A DNA stretch of 64,000 nt from Aequorivita sinensis (lineage in GTDB: Bacteria > Bacteroidota > Bacteroidia > Flavobacteriales > Flavobacteriaceae). Numbering within the stretch: position 1 is the first letter of the stretch; the number at the start of each line of letters is the position of its first letter. Below the pieces are notes generated by a model. The model made no database searches. It was not told the origin of the DNA and saw only the letters and a program-made list of their open reading frames with translations. The stretch spans positions 62,001 to 126,000 of the forward strand of contig NZ_VDMC01000007.1 of the NCBI RefSeq assembly GCF_006346335.1. Reading direction: 5' to 3'. Of this stretch, positions 43,776-52,679 are shown one piece after another. A program made the position numbers and the translations under genes.

Positions 43776-44954
43776 GTGGAAGATATAATTGAAAAAGCCG
43801 AACAATTTGTTTCAAATTTATTTGAAACAAGATTGTCTACAGTAAATTTTTATCACAATATAAATCACACTAGGCGAGTGGTTGAAGATATCTCTCAACT
43901 CGCTGAATGGGAGGGATGTTCTGAGGAGGAAACGAAAATCTTAAAGCTGGCTGCTTGGTTTCACGACACCGGCTTCGTAAAAGTAGATAAAGGTCACGAA
44001 GAAGTAAGTGTAAAAATTGCTCAGGAGTTTTTGCAATCCAATAAGGTGTCTAAAGATGTTATAGACCTTGTTACAGACTTAATTCTTGTTTCGATAAAAG
44101 ATTTAAAACCTAAAACAAATCTTCAGAAATTAATAAAGGATGCCGATTGTAGTCACGTAGCTTCCGAAAGTTATTTTGAAATTTCTAATCTTTTAAGAAA
44201 AGAAAATGCTTTAAAATTAAACACTTCTTTTACTGACTTGGAGTGGCTTGAAGGAAATAAAGAATTCTTTGAATGGCATAAGTTTTATTCAGATTCAGCA
44301 AAATTAAAATGGCAACCTTTAAAGACTTTAAATCTTCGTGAATTAAATGCTAAGATTGATAAAATTAAAGCAAAACAGGCTTCAAAACTAAGCTCGAATA
44401 AATTTGGTAGAGGGGTAGAGACAATGTTTCGTGTAACCTTAAAAAATCACATTGAGTTAAGTGCCATAGCAGATACGAAAGCCAATATTTTACTTTCTGT
44501 AAATGCCATTATTATTTCAGTGGCACTTTCTAATCTTGTTCCAAAGCTAGACAATTTATCGAATGCTTTCTTGGTATGGCCTACTTTGATTTTAATGTTA
44601 TTTAGCGTTACCTCGGTTGTATTGTCAGTGCTTTCAACACGACCAAATATCTCTAGTGTCAATGTAACAAAGGAGATGATTATGAATAAGCAAACTAACA
44701 TTTTATTTTTTGGAAACTTCCATAAAATGGGATTAAAAGATTTTGAATGGGGAATAGATTATTTAATGGAAAATCAAGATGTTCTTTACAATTCACTTAC
44801 CAAAGACTTATATTATTTAGGATTAGTTTTAGAGCGTAAATACAGACTTTTAAGAATTACCTATACTGTATTTATGTTTGGTATTATTATTTCGGCTTTA
44901 GCATTTATTATTAGTTATTACAATTTTATGAAACCCTTAAAAGATTTAGTATGA
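43776..44954 (+). CDS. HD-domain phosphohydrolase fused to a Pycsar effector (DUF5706-like) membrane domain
   Basis: A 392-residue two-part protein. Residues ~10-135 are an HD domain with the metal residues His31 (NINHTRRV), His63-Asp64 (AAWFHDTGF) and Asp122/Asp124 (KDADCSH), consistent with nucleotide phosphohydrolase activity. Residues ~215-385 match the Pycsar effector transmembrane family: ELSAIADTKANILLSVNAIIISVAL, then spans near 267-287 and 362-382. In Pycsar defence, effectors with this membrane domain respond to cCMP or cUMP; no cyclase is seen nearby here. Start is GTG at 43776, directly after an in-frame stop. The stop overlaps the next ATG (ATGA), showing translational coupling to the GAF protein. 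Confidence 0.85.
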   Translation: MEDIIEKAEQFVSNLFETRLSTVNFYHNINHTRRVVEDISQLAEWEGCSEEETKILKLAAWFHDTGFVKVDKGHEEVSVKIAQEFLQSNKVSKDVIDLVTDLILVSIKDLKPKTNLQKLIKDADCSHVASESYFEISNLLRKENALKLNTSFTDLEWLEGNKEFFEWHKFYSDSAKLKWQPLKTLNLRELNAKIDKIKAKQASKLSSNKFGRGVETMFRVTLKNHIELSAIADTKANILLSVNAIIISVALSNLVPKLDNLSNAFLVWPTLILMLFSVTSVVLSVLSTRPNISSVNVTKEMIMNKQTNILFFGNFHKMGLKDFEWGIDYLMENQDVLYNSLTKDLYYLGLVLERKYRLLRITYTVFMFGIIISALAFIISYYNFMKPLKDLV

Positions 44955-47299
44955 GTAAAGTATTAACTTCAGGACCTTTTGTGTCTATGTTGTCTTTTAG
45001 GTTTCTTAGAGACAAGTGTTTAGAATTACTAAAGTCTGATAACCCAATAGAACAATTTCAAGCAAGTCAAGCTTTAAATCACTTTAAAGAAAACCCTATT
45101 CTTACAGAAGGAATATCTTCCTATGAAGAATATGAACAGCATCAAGAGGTGATAGATCAGCTTATGGGGTATTTGTTTCCTCCAGCCTTAAGTAACAACG
45201 AAATTAAAGCGGCAATTGATCCATTGTCTAATTTTAGTTTTTATAAAAGTAGAAGGTTAGCAAAAATACTAGAAGACTCAAATCGTCAAAATCACAATGT
45301 TTTAAAGGAAGTTTTTCGGGACCATATTGAGGGATACGACTTTATTCCTTATGCCATTATTTTGAATTCATATTATCAATTTAATATTGATTTTGACAGG
45401 CCGAAAAACTTAAAAATTAAATTGAAAAATGGCGAAGAGAAAAACTATCGCGTAACATTTAATGCCGATTATGTAGAGATCTACCCTAACGAAAGTGCTG
45501 TTGAAATTACGCAAGAAGTAGTTGACGAATTATTAGCCAATGCAGAAGATAAAAATGTATGGATGAAATATTTCCCCGAAGGTTCTTGGACGATGGAGGG
45601 ATTCGGTATCATAAATATGATTGACACTACTTTGGATAACGCTATCGACGGTTTTAAAACTCATATGATTCGTCCTAACAATGAAAGTTATAAGTTTTTA
45701 GTTGAAGACATTCGTAAGATTTTTGGTATTCCCGATTTACAGCTTGGAAGTTATATTTTAGACAGAAACCAACTTCGACCTCCTTATGATTTAAACTTTA
45801 AAATGTTGACGATAGCGTCAAATGATACTATAAATTGTAAGGAATACGCTTGTAATGATGTTTATAATCGCCTGTTTAAAGAGCATAAAACGGTTGTTAT
45901 TTCTAATGTTGAACGTTATAATGAGTCAACTGGAGGAAATAGCTTAAGTAAATCCTTAATCGATCAAGGCTTGAAGAGTGCGGTGTTAATGCCAATTGTG
46001 ATTGAAGGGCAGATGATGTTTATTTTAGAACTCGCTACTTACAATGCCAATCAGCTTAACGCTATAAATATGGTGAAGTTAGAAACTTTAATGCCTTTCA
46101 TTTTAAGTTATTCGGCTAGAACCATAACTGAGTTTAAAAATGAAATTAGCGCCGTAATACAACAAGAGTGTACATCTATTCATCCATCAGTTCAGTGGCG
46201 TTTTGAAGAGGAAGCAAACAGATACATTCAGAATAGAAACAGTGGTGAGAATGCTGTGTTCAAGGAAATAGCTTTCGAAAACGTTATTCCGCTATATGGT
46301 CAAATTGATATTGTAGGTTCTTCCAATGCAAGAAATGAGGCGGTTCAAAAAGATTACAAAGAACAGTTAAGCCAAACAAAACGAATTTTAGAAAAACGTA
46401 TTGAAGAAAAGAAACTTCCTTTTTACGAACAGTTAGTTTATCAAATCGATAATTTTTTATTCGAACTTAAATTAAACCTTCATACGAGTACCGAACAGGA
46501 GATTAACAATTTTTATTCGTCTCAAATATTTCCACTGTTCGATCACCTTCTTAAATCGAATGAGGATGTTGATGATATTAAGAGGTTCTACGATTGTTTA
46601 GATGAAAATTTAAGGTCATTTTACAGAGCGCGTAAGAACTATGACAATACAATTGACAAGATTAATAAAGAATTGTCTAGTTTTATCGATAAGCAGCAAC
46701 GGAAGGCTCAAAATATGTTCCCTCATTACTTTGAGAAATTTAAAACAGATGGGGTAGAGCACAATATTTATATAGGGCAGTCTATTACTCAAGATAGAAC
46801 ATTTCACCTTACAGATTTATACAATCTTCGTGTTTGGCAATTGCAAGTAGCGTGTGAAATGGAAGCTATGTTTTATAAAGCTCAAAAGGACTTTCCTTTA
46901 AAATTGAAAGTAGCCTCTTTAATTCTTGCTCACGATGTTCCTTTAAACATTCGTTATAGAATGGATGAAAAGCAATTTGATGTAGATGGGGCGTATAATG
47001 TGCGATATGAGATTATAAAAAAGCGAATTGATAAAGCTCATATTAAAAATACAAATGAGCGTTTAACTCAGCCACATAAATTATGCGTTGTATATTCAAG
47101 TTCTGCTATTGAAAAGGAATACTTAAAGTATTTCGAATTTTTAAAAGCCAAAAACTATATTAGTGACAATATAGAAATAGTTGAAATTGAAGAGCTTCAA
47201 GGTGCTTCTGGAATAAAGGCTATTAGAGCAGATTTGAATCAAGATTTGGAGAAAGCCGAGAATTTATTCACCACAAAGGATCTCGAAAGAACATCCTAA
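44951..47299 (+). CDS. Large GAF-domain protein of unknown function
   Basis: A 782-residue cytosolic protein. A mixed N-terminal region (1-235) precedes a GAF-like domain around 240-385 (VVISNVERYNES..GLKSAVLMPIVIEGQMMFILELATYN), a fold that often binds cyclic nucleotides or other small ligands. The C-terminal half (about 390-782) is mostly helical with a coiled-coil-like stretch (NYDNTIDKINKELSSFIDKQQRK) and HFEKFKTDGVEHNIYIGQS. No kinase, cyclase or phosphodiesterase motif is visible. Its ATG overlaps the stop of the HD-effector gene, so the two are very probably functional partners. The ligand is unknown. Confidence 0.75.
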   Translation: MSKVLTSGPFVSMLSFRFLRDKCLELLKSDNPIEQFQASQALNHFKENPILTEGISSYEEYEQHQEVIDQLMGYLFPPALSNNEIKAAIDPLSNFSFYKSRRLAKILEDSNRQNHNVLKEVFRDHIEGYDFIPYAIILNSYYQFNIDFDRPKNLKIKLKNGEEKNYRVTFNADYVEIYPNESAVEITQEVVDELLANAEDKNVWMKYFPEGSWTMEGFGIINMIDTTLDNAIDGFKTHMIRPNNESYKFLVEDIRKIFGIPDLQLGSYILDRNQLRPPYDLNFKMLTIASNDTINCKEYACNDVYNRLFKEHKTVVISNVERYNESTGGNSLSKSLIDQGLKSAVLMPIVIEGQMMFILELATYNANQLNAINMVKLETLMPFILSYSARTITEFKNEISAVIQQECTSIHPSVQWRFEEEANRYIQNRNSGENAVFKEIAFENVIPLYGQIDIVGSSNARNEAVQKDYKEQLSQTKRILEKRIEEKKLPFYEQLVYQIDNFLFELKLNLHTSTEQEINNFYSSQIFPLFDHLLKSNEDVDDIKRFYDCLDENLRSFYRARKNYDNTIDKINKELSSFIDKQQRKAQNMFPHYFEKFKTDGVEHNIYIGQSITQDRTFHLTDLYNLRVWQLQVACEMEAMFYKAQKDFPLKLKVASLILAHDVPLNIRYRMDEKQFDVDGAYNVRYEIIKKRIDKAHIKNTNERLTQPHKLCVVYSSSAIEKEYLKYFEFLKAKNYISDNIEIVEIEELQGASGIKAIRADLNQDLEKAENLFTTKDLERTS

Positions 47300-47323
47300 T
47301 ATCTTAGAAATTTTCTAGTTTAT

Positions 47324-50300
47324 ATGAAGAAAATACTACTTATTTTACTTGTTGTTACTTTAAACTCTTGCGCTACCTTTAACTTCACTCCTGAAGATGG
47401 AATAGACACAGAATTACGAGGTGTTAATTCTGAGACTCGAAATATTTTTTTAATTGGAGACGCTGGGGGTTTCGAAAAAGATGGATCAACTTCTTTGGCG
47501 TTACCAGCAATGCAAGAAAACTTTAAATACGCAGGTGAAGAAGATGTTTTATTATTTCTAGGAGATAATATTTACCCAAAAGGGTTTCCAACTAAAAACG
47601 GAGTTAAAGAGCAGAAAGCGAAAGAAATAATTCAATCTCAAACTGATGTAGCTAAAACTTTTCCAGGGAGGGTAATCTTTATTCCAGGAAATCACGATTG
47701 GTATAGTGGGGTTAAAGGGTTAAAAAAACAAGAAAAATTTGTTGAAAAGGCTTTAGGGAAAAATACTTTTTTACCTGAAAATGGATGCCCTATTGAGAAA
47801 GTGAAGTTAGATGATGATACAATATTACTAATAGTAGATTCACACTGGTATATTACAAATTGGAATAGGCATCCCACAATTAACGACAATTGTGAGATTA
47901 AAACACGATCTCTTTTTTTGGAAGAGTTTAGAGATGAGATTAAAAAAGCACGCGGAAAAACCACATTAGTAGCCATACATCACTCTGCGTTTACAAATGG
48001 ATCACACGGAGGGCAATATAGTTTTATCGACTTTATTAAGCCCTTGCCACTGTTGGGAAATTTAAAAAATCTAATAAGAAGCACAAGTGGTATTTCCAAT
48101 GCGGATATCTCCAATAAATTCTACTTCGAATTAACTAAAAATTTGATTGCCGCGGCTCAACAAAATGAAAATGTTGTATTTCTTTCAGGTCATGACCATA
48201 ATTTGCAGTTAATAAATTCAAATAACCTCACACAAATAATCAGTGGTTCTGGAATAAAAACCAATGCAGTTAGAGTGCGAAAAAAGGGTGATTTTGGATT
48301 TGCAGGAAGGGGTTATGCAGTTTTAAATATTAAGGCTAATATGTCTTCAAATGTTCAGTTTGTTGATGCCAAATCGAATAAGGTAATTTTTAGAAAAACT
48401 ATCAATACACCCTCGAAATTTGAAGTTCCAGAATACCAAAATACCTTTAAAGATTCAATTTCTGCTTCTGTTTATAAAAAGGAAGATACTGAGAAGTCAG
48501 GGTTTCATAGGTTTCTGTTGGGTGAGCGATATCGAAAGTATTTTGGCCAAGAAGTAAAAGCGCAAGTGGTGAATTTAGATACTTTATTCGGAGGATTAAA
48601 GCCTGTGAGAAAAGGTGGTGGAAGTCAATCCAGATCCTTGCGGTTAGAAGCCAAAGACGGTAGGCAATTTGTAATGCGTGCTGTAGAAAAAAGTGCTACT
48701 CAATACATACAGGCTGTAGCTTTTAAAGATAATTATGTAGGAGGACAGTTCGAAAATACACTTTCTGAAAAACTTGTGAAAGATGCATTTACCGGATCTC
48801 ATCCTTATGCGCCACTAGTAATTGGAACCCTATCTGACGCTGCCGGAGTTTATCATTTAAATCCGCAATTATTCTACATACCAAAACAAAATGCTTTAAA
48901 AGAATTTAATGAAGAATTCGGGAATGAACTATATCTACTTGAAGAACACGCTTCCGAAGGACATATGCATTTGGCAGGTGAGAAATTCACGGGGGAAGTT
49001 ATAAGTACCTTAGATATGATGGAAGATCTCTACTCTGATGAAGATGTAGTGATTGACCAAAAAAGTTATTTAAGAGCTAGACTATTCGATATGCTGATTG
49101 GAGACTGGGACAGGCATCAAGATCAATGGCGTTGGATGGAGTTTAAGAAAAAAGGAAAAACAATTTACAAACCCCTTCCAAGAGATCGAGATCAAGCCTT
49201 TTCTGTAATGTCTGAAGGTTTATTATTATCTGCTGCTATTGCACTTATACCTGGTGCAAGGATGATTCAAAAATACGGTCCGGATATAAAAGATGTAAAA
49301 GGTGTGAATATTGAGCCTTACCCATTAGATATGGCTTTTCTAGTAGATGTGGATAAAGATGATTGGGATGCAGAAGTGCAATATATAACTGAAAATGTTA
49401 CAGATGAGGTAATCGATTTAGCCTTTTCACATATGCCAAAAGAAGTTCAAGATGAAGGTTTGGATAAAATTAAATTTAACTTGAGAAAACGCCGGGAAAA
49501 TCTTCAGAAAATTGCAGATAGGTATTATAAACTTACATCAAAATATGGGGTTCTAACAGGAACAAATAAGGATGATTATATAAGGGTTAAAACTGCTGAA
49601 AATAATGAGGTTATTGTTGAGATTTTTCGTAAAAAAGATGATACTATTAAAGATCGTTTTCACTCTAGAGTGTTTTCACCAAAAACAACAAGGGAAATTT
49701 GGGTTTACGGATTGGATGACGATGATACATTTGAAGTTCTTGGAAAAAGTAATAAAATTAAAATTAGATTAATTGGAGGGCAAAATAATGACGATTATGT
49801 TGTGGAAGATGGAAGAAATGTGATTATATACGATTACAAAACAATGCCTAATGATGTTTCAAAAGCAAGAAAGGCTAGAATTAAACTTACAGATGATTAC
49901 AAAACCAATGTTTTTGATTATAAAAAACTAAAAAATAATACTAATCAAATTTTACCCACCATAGGAGCAAATCCCGACGATGGATTAAAATTAGGTTTGT
50001 CGAATACTTACACAACTTACGGATTTGAACGAAACCCATTTACAAGTCAGCATACAATTTTAGGGGCTTATTATTTTGAAACAAATGGTTATGAATTAAA
50101 CTATCGAGGGGAGTTTGCCAATGTGATTAAAAAAATAAACTTTTTATTAGACCTAAAATTTCAAAGTCCTAATTTTACTCAGAATTTTTTTGGATACGGA
50201 AACGAAACAAATAATCTTCAAGAAAATTTTGGAAAGGATTACAATCGAGTTAAAATTAGGGGTTTCTCCATTGCCCCTGCGTTTAGTTGGAAGTCACATG

Positions 50301-50980
50301 GAGGAAGGAAAATTAGTGTAAGGGGGTCTTATGAGAATATCGAAGTTCACAAAACAGAGAACCGATTTGTTGATAATAATCCTTACTTACCCACCTATAT
50401 TTTTGATGAAGTACAATTTGTAGGTACTAGTTTACTTTATGAATTTGCAAATTCAGATAGTAGAGCATACCCGACATTGGGAATGGCATTCAGTTTAGAA
50501 GCTGGAGTTAAGAGTAACCTCGATGAAGATAAAACATTTGGTTATGTAACTTCAAAATGGGGAATTGCACACAAGTTAATTCCATCTGGGAAGTTAGTGT
50601 TAGCAACAACACTTAAAGGTCACTTGAATATAGGAGACGATTACGAATTTTATCACGCTGCTTCAATAGGGGGAACAGATGGTTTGAGAGGATATAGAAA
50701 CCAACGATTTACAGGAAAATCTGCTTACTATCAAAACACCGATTTGCGTTATTCTTTTGGGGAATTAAAAACTCCGCTTGCTCCAATCAAATTAGGGGTT
50801 TACGGTAGCTTTGACTATGGAAGAGTTTGGATGCCAAACTTCGACTATTCTGAAAAGTGGCATACTACGTATGGTGGTGGGTTTTTTGTTAATGGAGCAG
50901 AATTAATGTCGGCAAATATAGGTGTCTTTAATAGTAAAGATGGAGCTCGAGTTGCTTTTGGACTTGGATTTGGATTTTAA
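47324..50980 (+). CDS. Lipoprotein: metallophosphoesterase, kinase-like segment and outer-membrane barrel
   Basis: A 1218-residue protein with a lipobox (LNSC, Cys16). Residues ~38-335 are a calcineurin-like phosphoesterase with all motifs: Asp45 (GDAGG), Asp81 (GDN), Asn123-His124 (GNHDW), His219-220 and GHDH (289-292). Residues ~415-760 contain LIGDWDRHQDQW (591-602) and PLPRDRDQAF (617-626), resembling the catalytic and metal-binding loops of CotH/FAM20-like atypical kinases. From about 900 the protein is beta-barrel-like (repeated aromatic strands, GGTDGLRGYRNQRF, final GLGFGF) as in BamA/TamA-type outer-membrane proteins. 24 bp after the GAF gene, so probably the third gene of the unit. 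Substrate unknown. Confidence 0.82.
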   Translation: MKKILLILLVVTLNSCATFNFTPEDGIDTELRGVNSETRNIFLIGDAGGFEKDGSTSLALPAMQENFKYAGEEDVLLFLGDNIYPKGFPTKNGVKEQKAKEIIQSQTDVAKTFPGRVIFIPGNHDWYSGVKGLKKQEKFVEKALGKNTFLPENGCPIEKVKLDDDTILLIVDSHWYITNWNRHPTINDNCEIKTRSLFLEEFRDEIKKARGKTTLVAIHHSAFTNGSHGGQYSFIDFIKPLPLLGNLKNLIRSTSGISNADISNKFYFELTKNLIAAAQQNENVVFLSGHDHNLQLINSNNLTQIISGSGIKTNAVRVRKKGDFGFAGRGYAVLNIKANMSSNVQFVDAKSNKVIFRKTINTPSKFEVPEYQNTFKDSISASVYKKEDTEKSGFHRFLLGERYRKYFGQEVKAQVVNLDTLFGGLKPVRKGGGSQSRSLRLEAKDGRQFVMRAVEKSATQYIQAVAFKDNYVGGQFENTLSEKLVKDAFTGSHPYAPLVIGTLSDAAGVYHLNPQLFYIPKQNALKEFNEEFGNELYLLEEHASEGHMHLAGEKFTGEVISTLDMMEDLYSDEDVVIDQKSYLRARLFDMLIGDWDRHQDQWRWMEFKKKGKTIYKPLPRDRDQAFSVMSEGLLLSAAIALIPGARMIQKYGPDIKDVKGVNIEPYPLDMAFLVDVDKDDWDAEVQYITENVTDEVIDLAFSHMPKEVQDEGLDKIKFNLRKRRENLQKIADRYYKLTSKYGVLTGTNKDDYIRVKTAENNEVIVEIFRKKDDTIKDRFHSRVFSPKTTREIWVYGLDDDDTFEVLGKSNKIKIRLIGGQNNDDYVVEDGRNVIIYDYKTMPNDVSKARKARIKLTDDYKTNVFDYKKLKNNTNQILPTIGANPDDGLKLGLSNTYTTYGFERNPFTSQHTILGAYYFETNGYELNYRGEFANVIKKINFLLDLKFQSPNFTQNFFGYGNETNNLQENFGKDYNRVKIRGFSIAPAFSWKSHGGRKISVRGSYENIEVHKTENRFVDNNPYLPTYIFDEVQFVGTSLLYEFANSDSRAYPTLGMAFSLEAGVKSNLDEDKTFGYVTSKWGIAHKLIPSGKLVLATTLKGHLNIGDDYEFYHAASIGGTDGLRGYRNQRFTGKSAYYQNTDLRYSFGELKTPLAPIKLGVYGSFDYGRVWMPNFDYSEKWHTTYGGGFFVNGAELMSANIGVFNSKDGARVAFGLGFGF

Positions 50981-51023
50981 ATGGTTATTTTAGAGAGTTG
51001 AATTATTTAAAATAAGATTTAAT

Positions 51024-51293
51024 ATGGAAGTGATTGACAATAAAGAAAAGAATAGGTTTGAGGCAAGTGTAAACGGAGAGTTGGCAATTGTTGAATACAG
51101 CCTAATGGATGAGGTTATATCTATAACTCATACTGAAGTGCCTAAAGCTTTGGCAGGTCAGGGTGTAGGCAGTAAATTAACCGAGGCAGTATTAAAGCAT
51201 GTTGAAGAACGAGGGTTGAAAGTGAAGCCTTTATGCCCTTTCACAAAAAAGTATATTGACAAGAATCCCCAGTGGAGTGAAATAGTTGCTTAA
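51024..51293 (+). CDS. Small GNAT-type acetyltransferase (YjdJ-like)
   Basis: An 89-residue minimal GNAT domain. GELAIVEYSLMDEVISITHTEVP gives the central strands, and PKALAGQGVGSKLTEAVLKHVEERGLKVKPLCPFTKKYI gives the acetyl-CoA loop (GQGVGSKL) plus the Cys-containing strand of the family. These tiny proteins (~90 residues) occur widely; substrate unknown. 43 bp after the barrel gene and followed by a strong terminator, so it may end the same transcript. Confidence 0.88.
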   Translation: MEVIDNKEKNRFEASVNGELAIVEYSLMDEVISITHTEVPKALAGQGVGSKLTEAVLKHVEERGLKVKPLCPFTKKYIDKNPQWSEIVA

Positions 51294-51297
51294 ATTA

Positions 51298-51333
51298 AAA
51301 AAGCCCTTTTAATATACTTTAAAAGGGCTTTTT
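51298..51333. terminator. Bidirectional terminator after the small GNAT gene
   Basis: Perfect 15-bp stem (51298-51312 with 51319-51333; AAAAAGCCCTTTTAA arm) with a 6-nt loop and A/T flanks, serving the plus-strand unit and the minus-strand small lipoprotein gene ending at 51350. Confidence 0.92.
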
Positions 51334-51349
51334 ATATTTAAGGGGTTGA

Positions 51350-51481
51350 TTAATCTACTGCGTCACCTATATCGTCTGCGACGTCTTCTATGTCGTCTGC
51401 GACAGTTTTATTTTCTCGGCAACTAATAAAGCTAGTGCTCATTAAACCTGCGGCAAATAAAATTAAAAAAACTTTCTTCAT
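51350..51481 (-). CDS. Small lipoprotein
   Basis: A 43-residue lipoprotein: signal MKKVFLILFAAGLMSTSFISC with acylated Cys21, then a short acidic tail containing an imperfect repeat (VADDIEDVADDIGDAVD). Start ATG at 51481, stop TAA at 51350. Such small acidic lipoproteins are common stress- or envelope-linked genes in Bacteroidota; function unknown. It is 50 bp downstream of the lmo0937-type gene on the same strand, probably co-transcribed, and ends at a strong terminator. Confidence 0.78.
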   Translation of the reverse strand: MKKVFLILFAAGLMSTSFISCRENKTVADDIEDVADDIGDAVD

Positions 51482-51531
51482 AATTGATTGTTGGTTTTAA
51501 AATTAATAATTGAGATTTGAATTGATAGTTA

Positions 51532-51690
51532 TTAAGGTTTGCGGCCTGTAGCTAAACGATATAATATACCGATAACTGCTAGAACCAATAAAATGTGAAT
51601 TAAACTTCCTACAGCTTCTCCAAAGCCGAAATAACCCACGAGCCATCCTAAGATTAGAAGGACAACAACAAGCCAAATAATGTCTCCCAT
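51532..51690 (-). CDS. lmo0937 family (DUF5670-like) small membrane protein
   Basis: A 52-residue inner-membrane protein with two hydrophobic spans: a first span IIWLVVVLLILGWLVGYFG, a short GFGEAVG loop, then a second span GSLIHILLVLAVIGILYRL, ending RKP. The GxLIHILLVLAVI segment is the mark of the lmo0937/DUF5670 family of short stress-associated membrane proteins. ATG at 51690, stop at 51532. It precedes the small lipoprotein gene. A pair of 10-bp direct repeats lies 58 bp upstream. Confidence 0.85.
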   Translation of the reverse strand: MGDIIWLVVVLLILGWLVGYFGFGEAVGSLIHILLVLAVIGILYRLATGRKP

Positions 51691-51747
51691 AACAATTAGT
51701 TTTTAAGTTAGTTTCATAAAACTACAATATAAAATATTGATTCATAA

Positions 51748-51768
51748 CGTTTTTAACCCGTTTTTAAC
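51748..51768. repeat. Two 10-bp direct repeats CGTTTTTAAC, 11-bp period
   Basis: CGTTTTTAAC occurs at 51748-51757 and 51759-51768, one base apart, in the divergent spacer between the lmo0937-type gene and the methyltransferase gene. One-turn spacing would suit a dimeric regulator binding one face of the helix; this is inference. Confidence 0.5.
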
Positions 51769-51844
51769 GAAAATAACAAAAAATAACTTAAAATTTTATC
51801 AATTTTAATTTTTGCTTTTCTTTACATTTATAAAAAGTAATGCT

Positions 51845-52645
51845 GTGAAGTTTAAAAAAGAGTTTGATACTAATAGGGAAACTTGGAATAAGAAAGTAGG
51901 GGTTCACGCAAGCAGTGACTTTTATAATTTGAAAGATTTCATTTCCGGAAAATCTTCTCTCAACAAATATGAAGTAAGTACATTAGGTGATGTTTCAGGG
52001 AAGAGTATTCTTCACATTCAATGCCATTTTGGGCAAGACACCCTAAGCTTAGCACGAATGGGGGCGAATTGTACAGGTATTGATATTTCAGATGAAGGTA
52101 TTAAGCTAGCAAAGGAATTAAATAAACAATTGAATCTTAACGCAGATTTTATATGCTGTAATGTATTAGAAGCTTCAGGTTATATTTCAGAAAAGTTTGA
52201 TATAGTATTCACTAGCTACGGAACTATCGGTTGGTTGCCAGATTTAAAACCTTGGGCAGAAATGATTTCGGAACGGCTCAAACCAGGAGGGTTCTTTTAC
52301 ATTGTAGAATTTCATCCTATTGGCTGGATGTTCGATTATAGAGTTTCGCCACCTGTAATGAAGTATGGCTATCAACAAAAAGAACCTATATACGAAGAAT
52401 ATAAAGGTACTTACGCCAATACAAATTCTGATATGATTAGTAAGGAATACGGTTGGAATCACGGCTTAGGAGAAGTGATCACTTCATTAGCAGAAGCTGG
52501 CTTACACATTGAATACTTAAAAGAGCACGATGCAACTCCCTATAATGTTTTTCCAGAATTAATAGAAAATGCAAATGGATTATTCGAGCTTCCTAACAAA
52601 TTGTATCCTCTTATTTTTGAGATTAAGGCAGTAAAGAAAGTCTAA
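51845..52645 (+). CDS. Class I SAM-dependent methyltransferase
   Basis: A 266-residue methyltransferase. Core: KSILHIQCHFGQDTLSLARMGANCTGIDIS (motif I with C-H-F-G in place of G-x-G), FICCNVLEASGYISEKFDIVFTSYG and RLKPGGFFYIVEFHPIGW. The DTNRETWNKKVGVHASSDFYNL start is usual for the family. Start chosen as GTG 51845; the frame opens further upstream at a TTG with a poor N-terminus, and no in-frame ATG precedes the conserved region. Substrate unknown. Converges with msrA. Confidence 0.86.
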   Translation: MKFKKEFDTNRETWNKKVGVHASSDFYNLKDFISGKSSLNKYEVSTLGDVSGKSILHIQCHFGQDTLSLARMGANCTGIDISDEGIKLAKELNKQLNLNADFICCNVLEASGYISEKFDIVFTSYGTIGWLPDLKPWAEMISERLKPGGFFYIVEFHPIGWMFDYRVSPPVMKYGYQQKEPIYEEYKGTYANTNSDMISKEYGWNHGLGEVITSLAEAGLHIEYLKEHDATPYNVFPELIENANGLFELPNKLYPLIFEIKAVKKV

Positions 52646-52679
52646 CCCTTAATTAAAATTATAGTATAAAGTTTAGTCA

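Noticed and set aside
43776-47299. Complete Pycsar antiphage system
   Set aside because: No pyrimidine cyclase is present nearby, and the neighbours are core genes, so a defence label is not justified.
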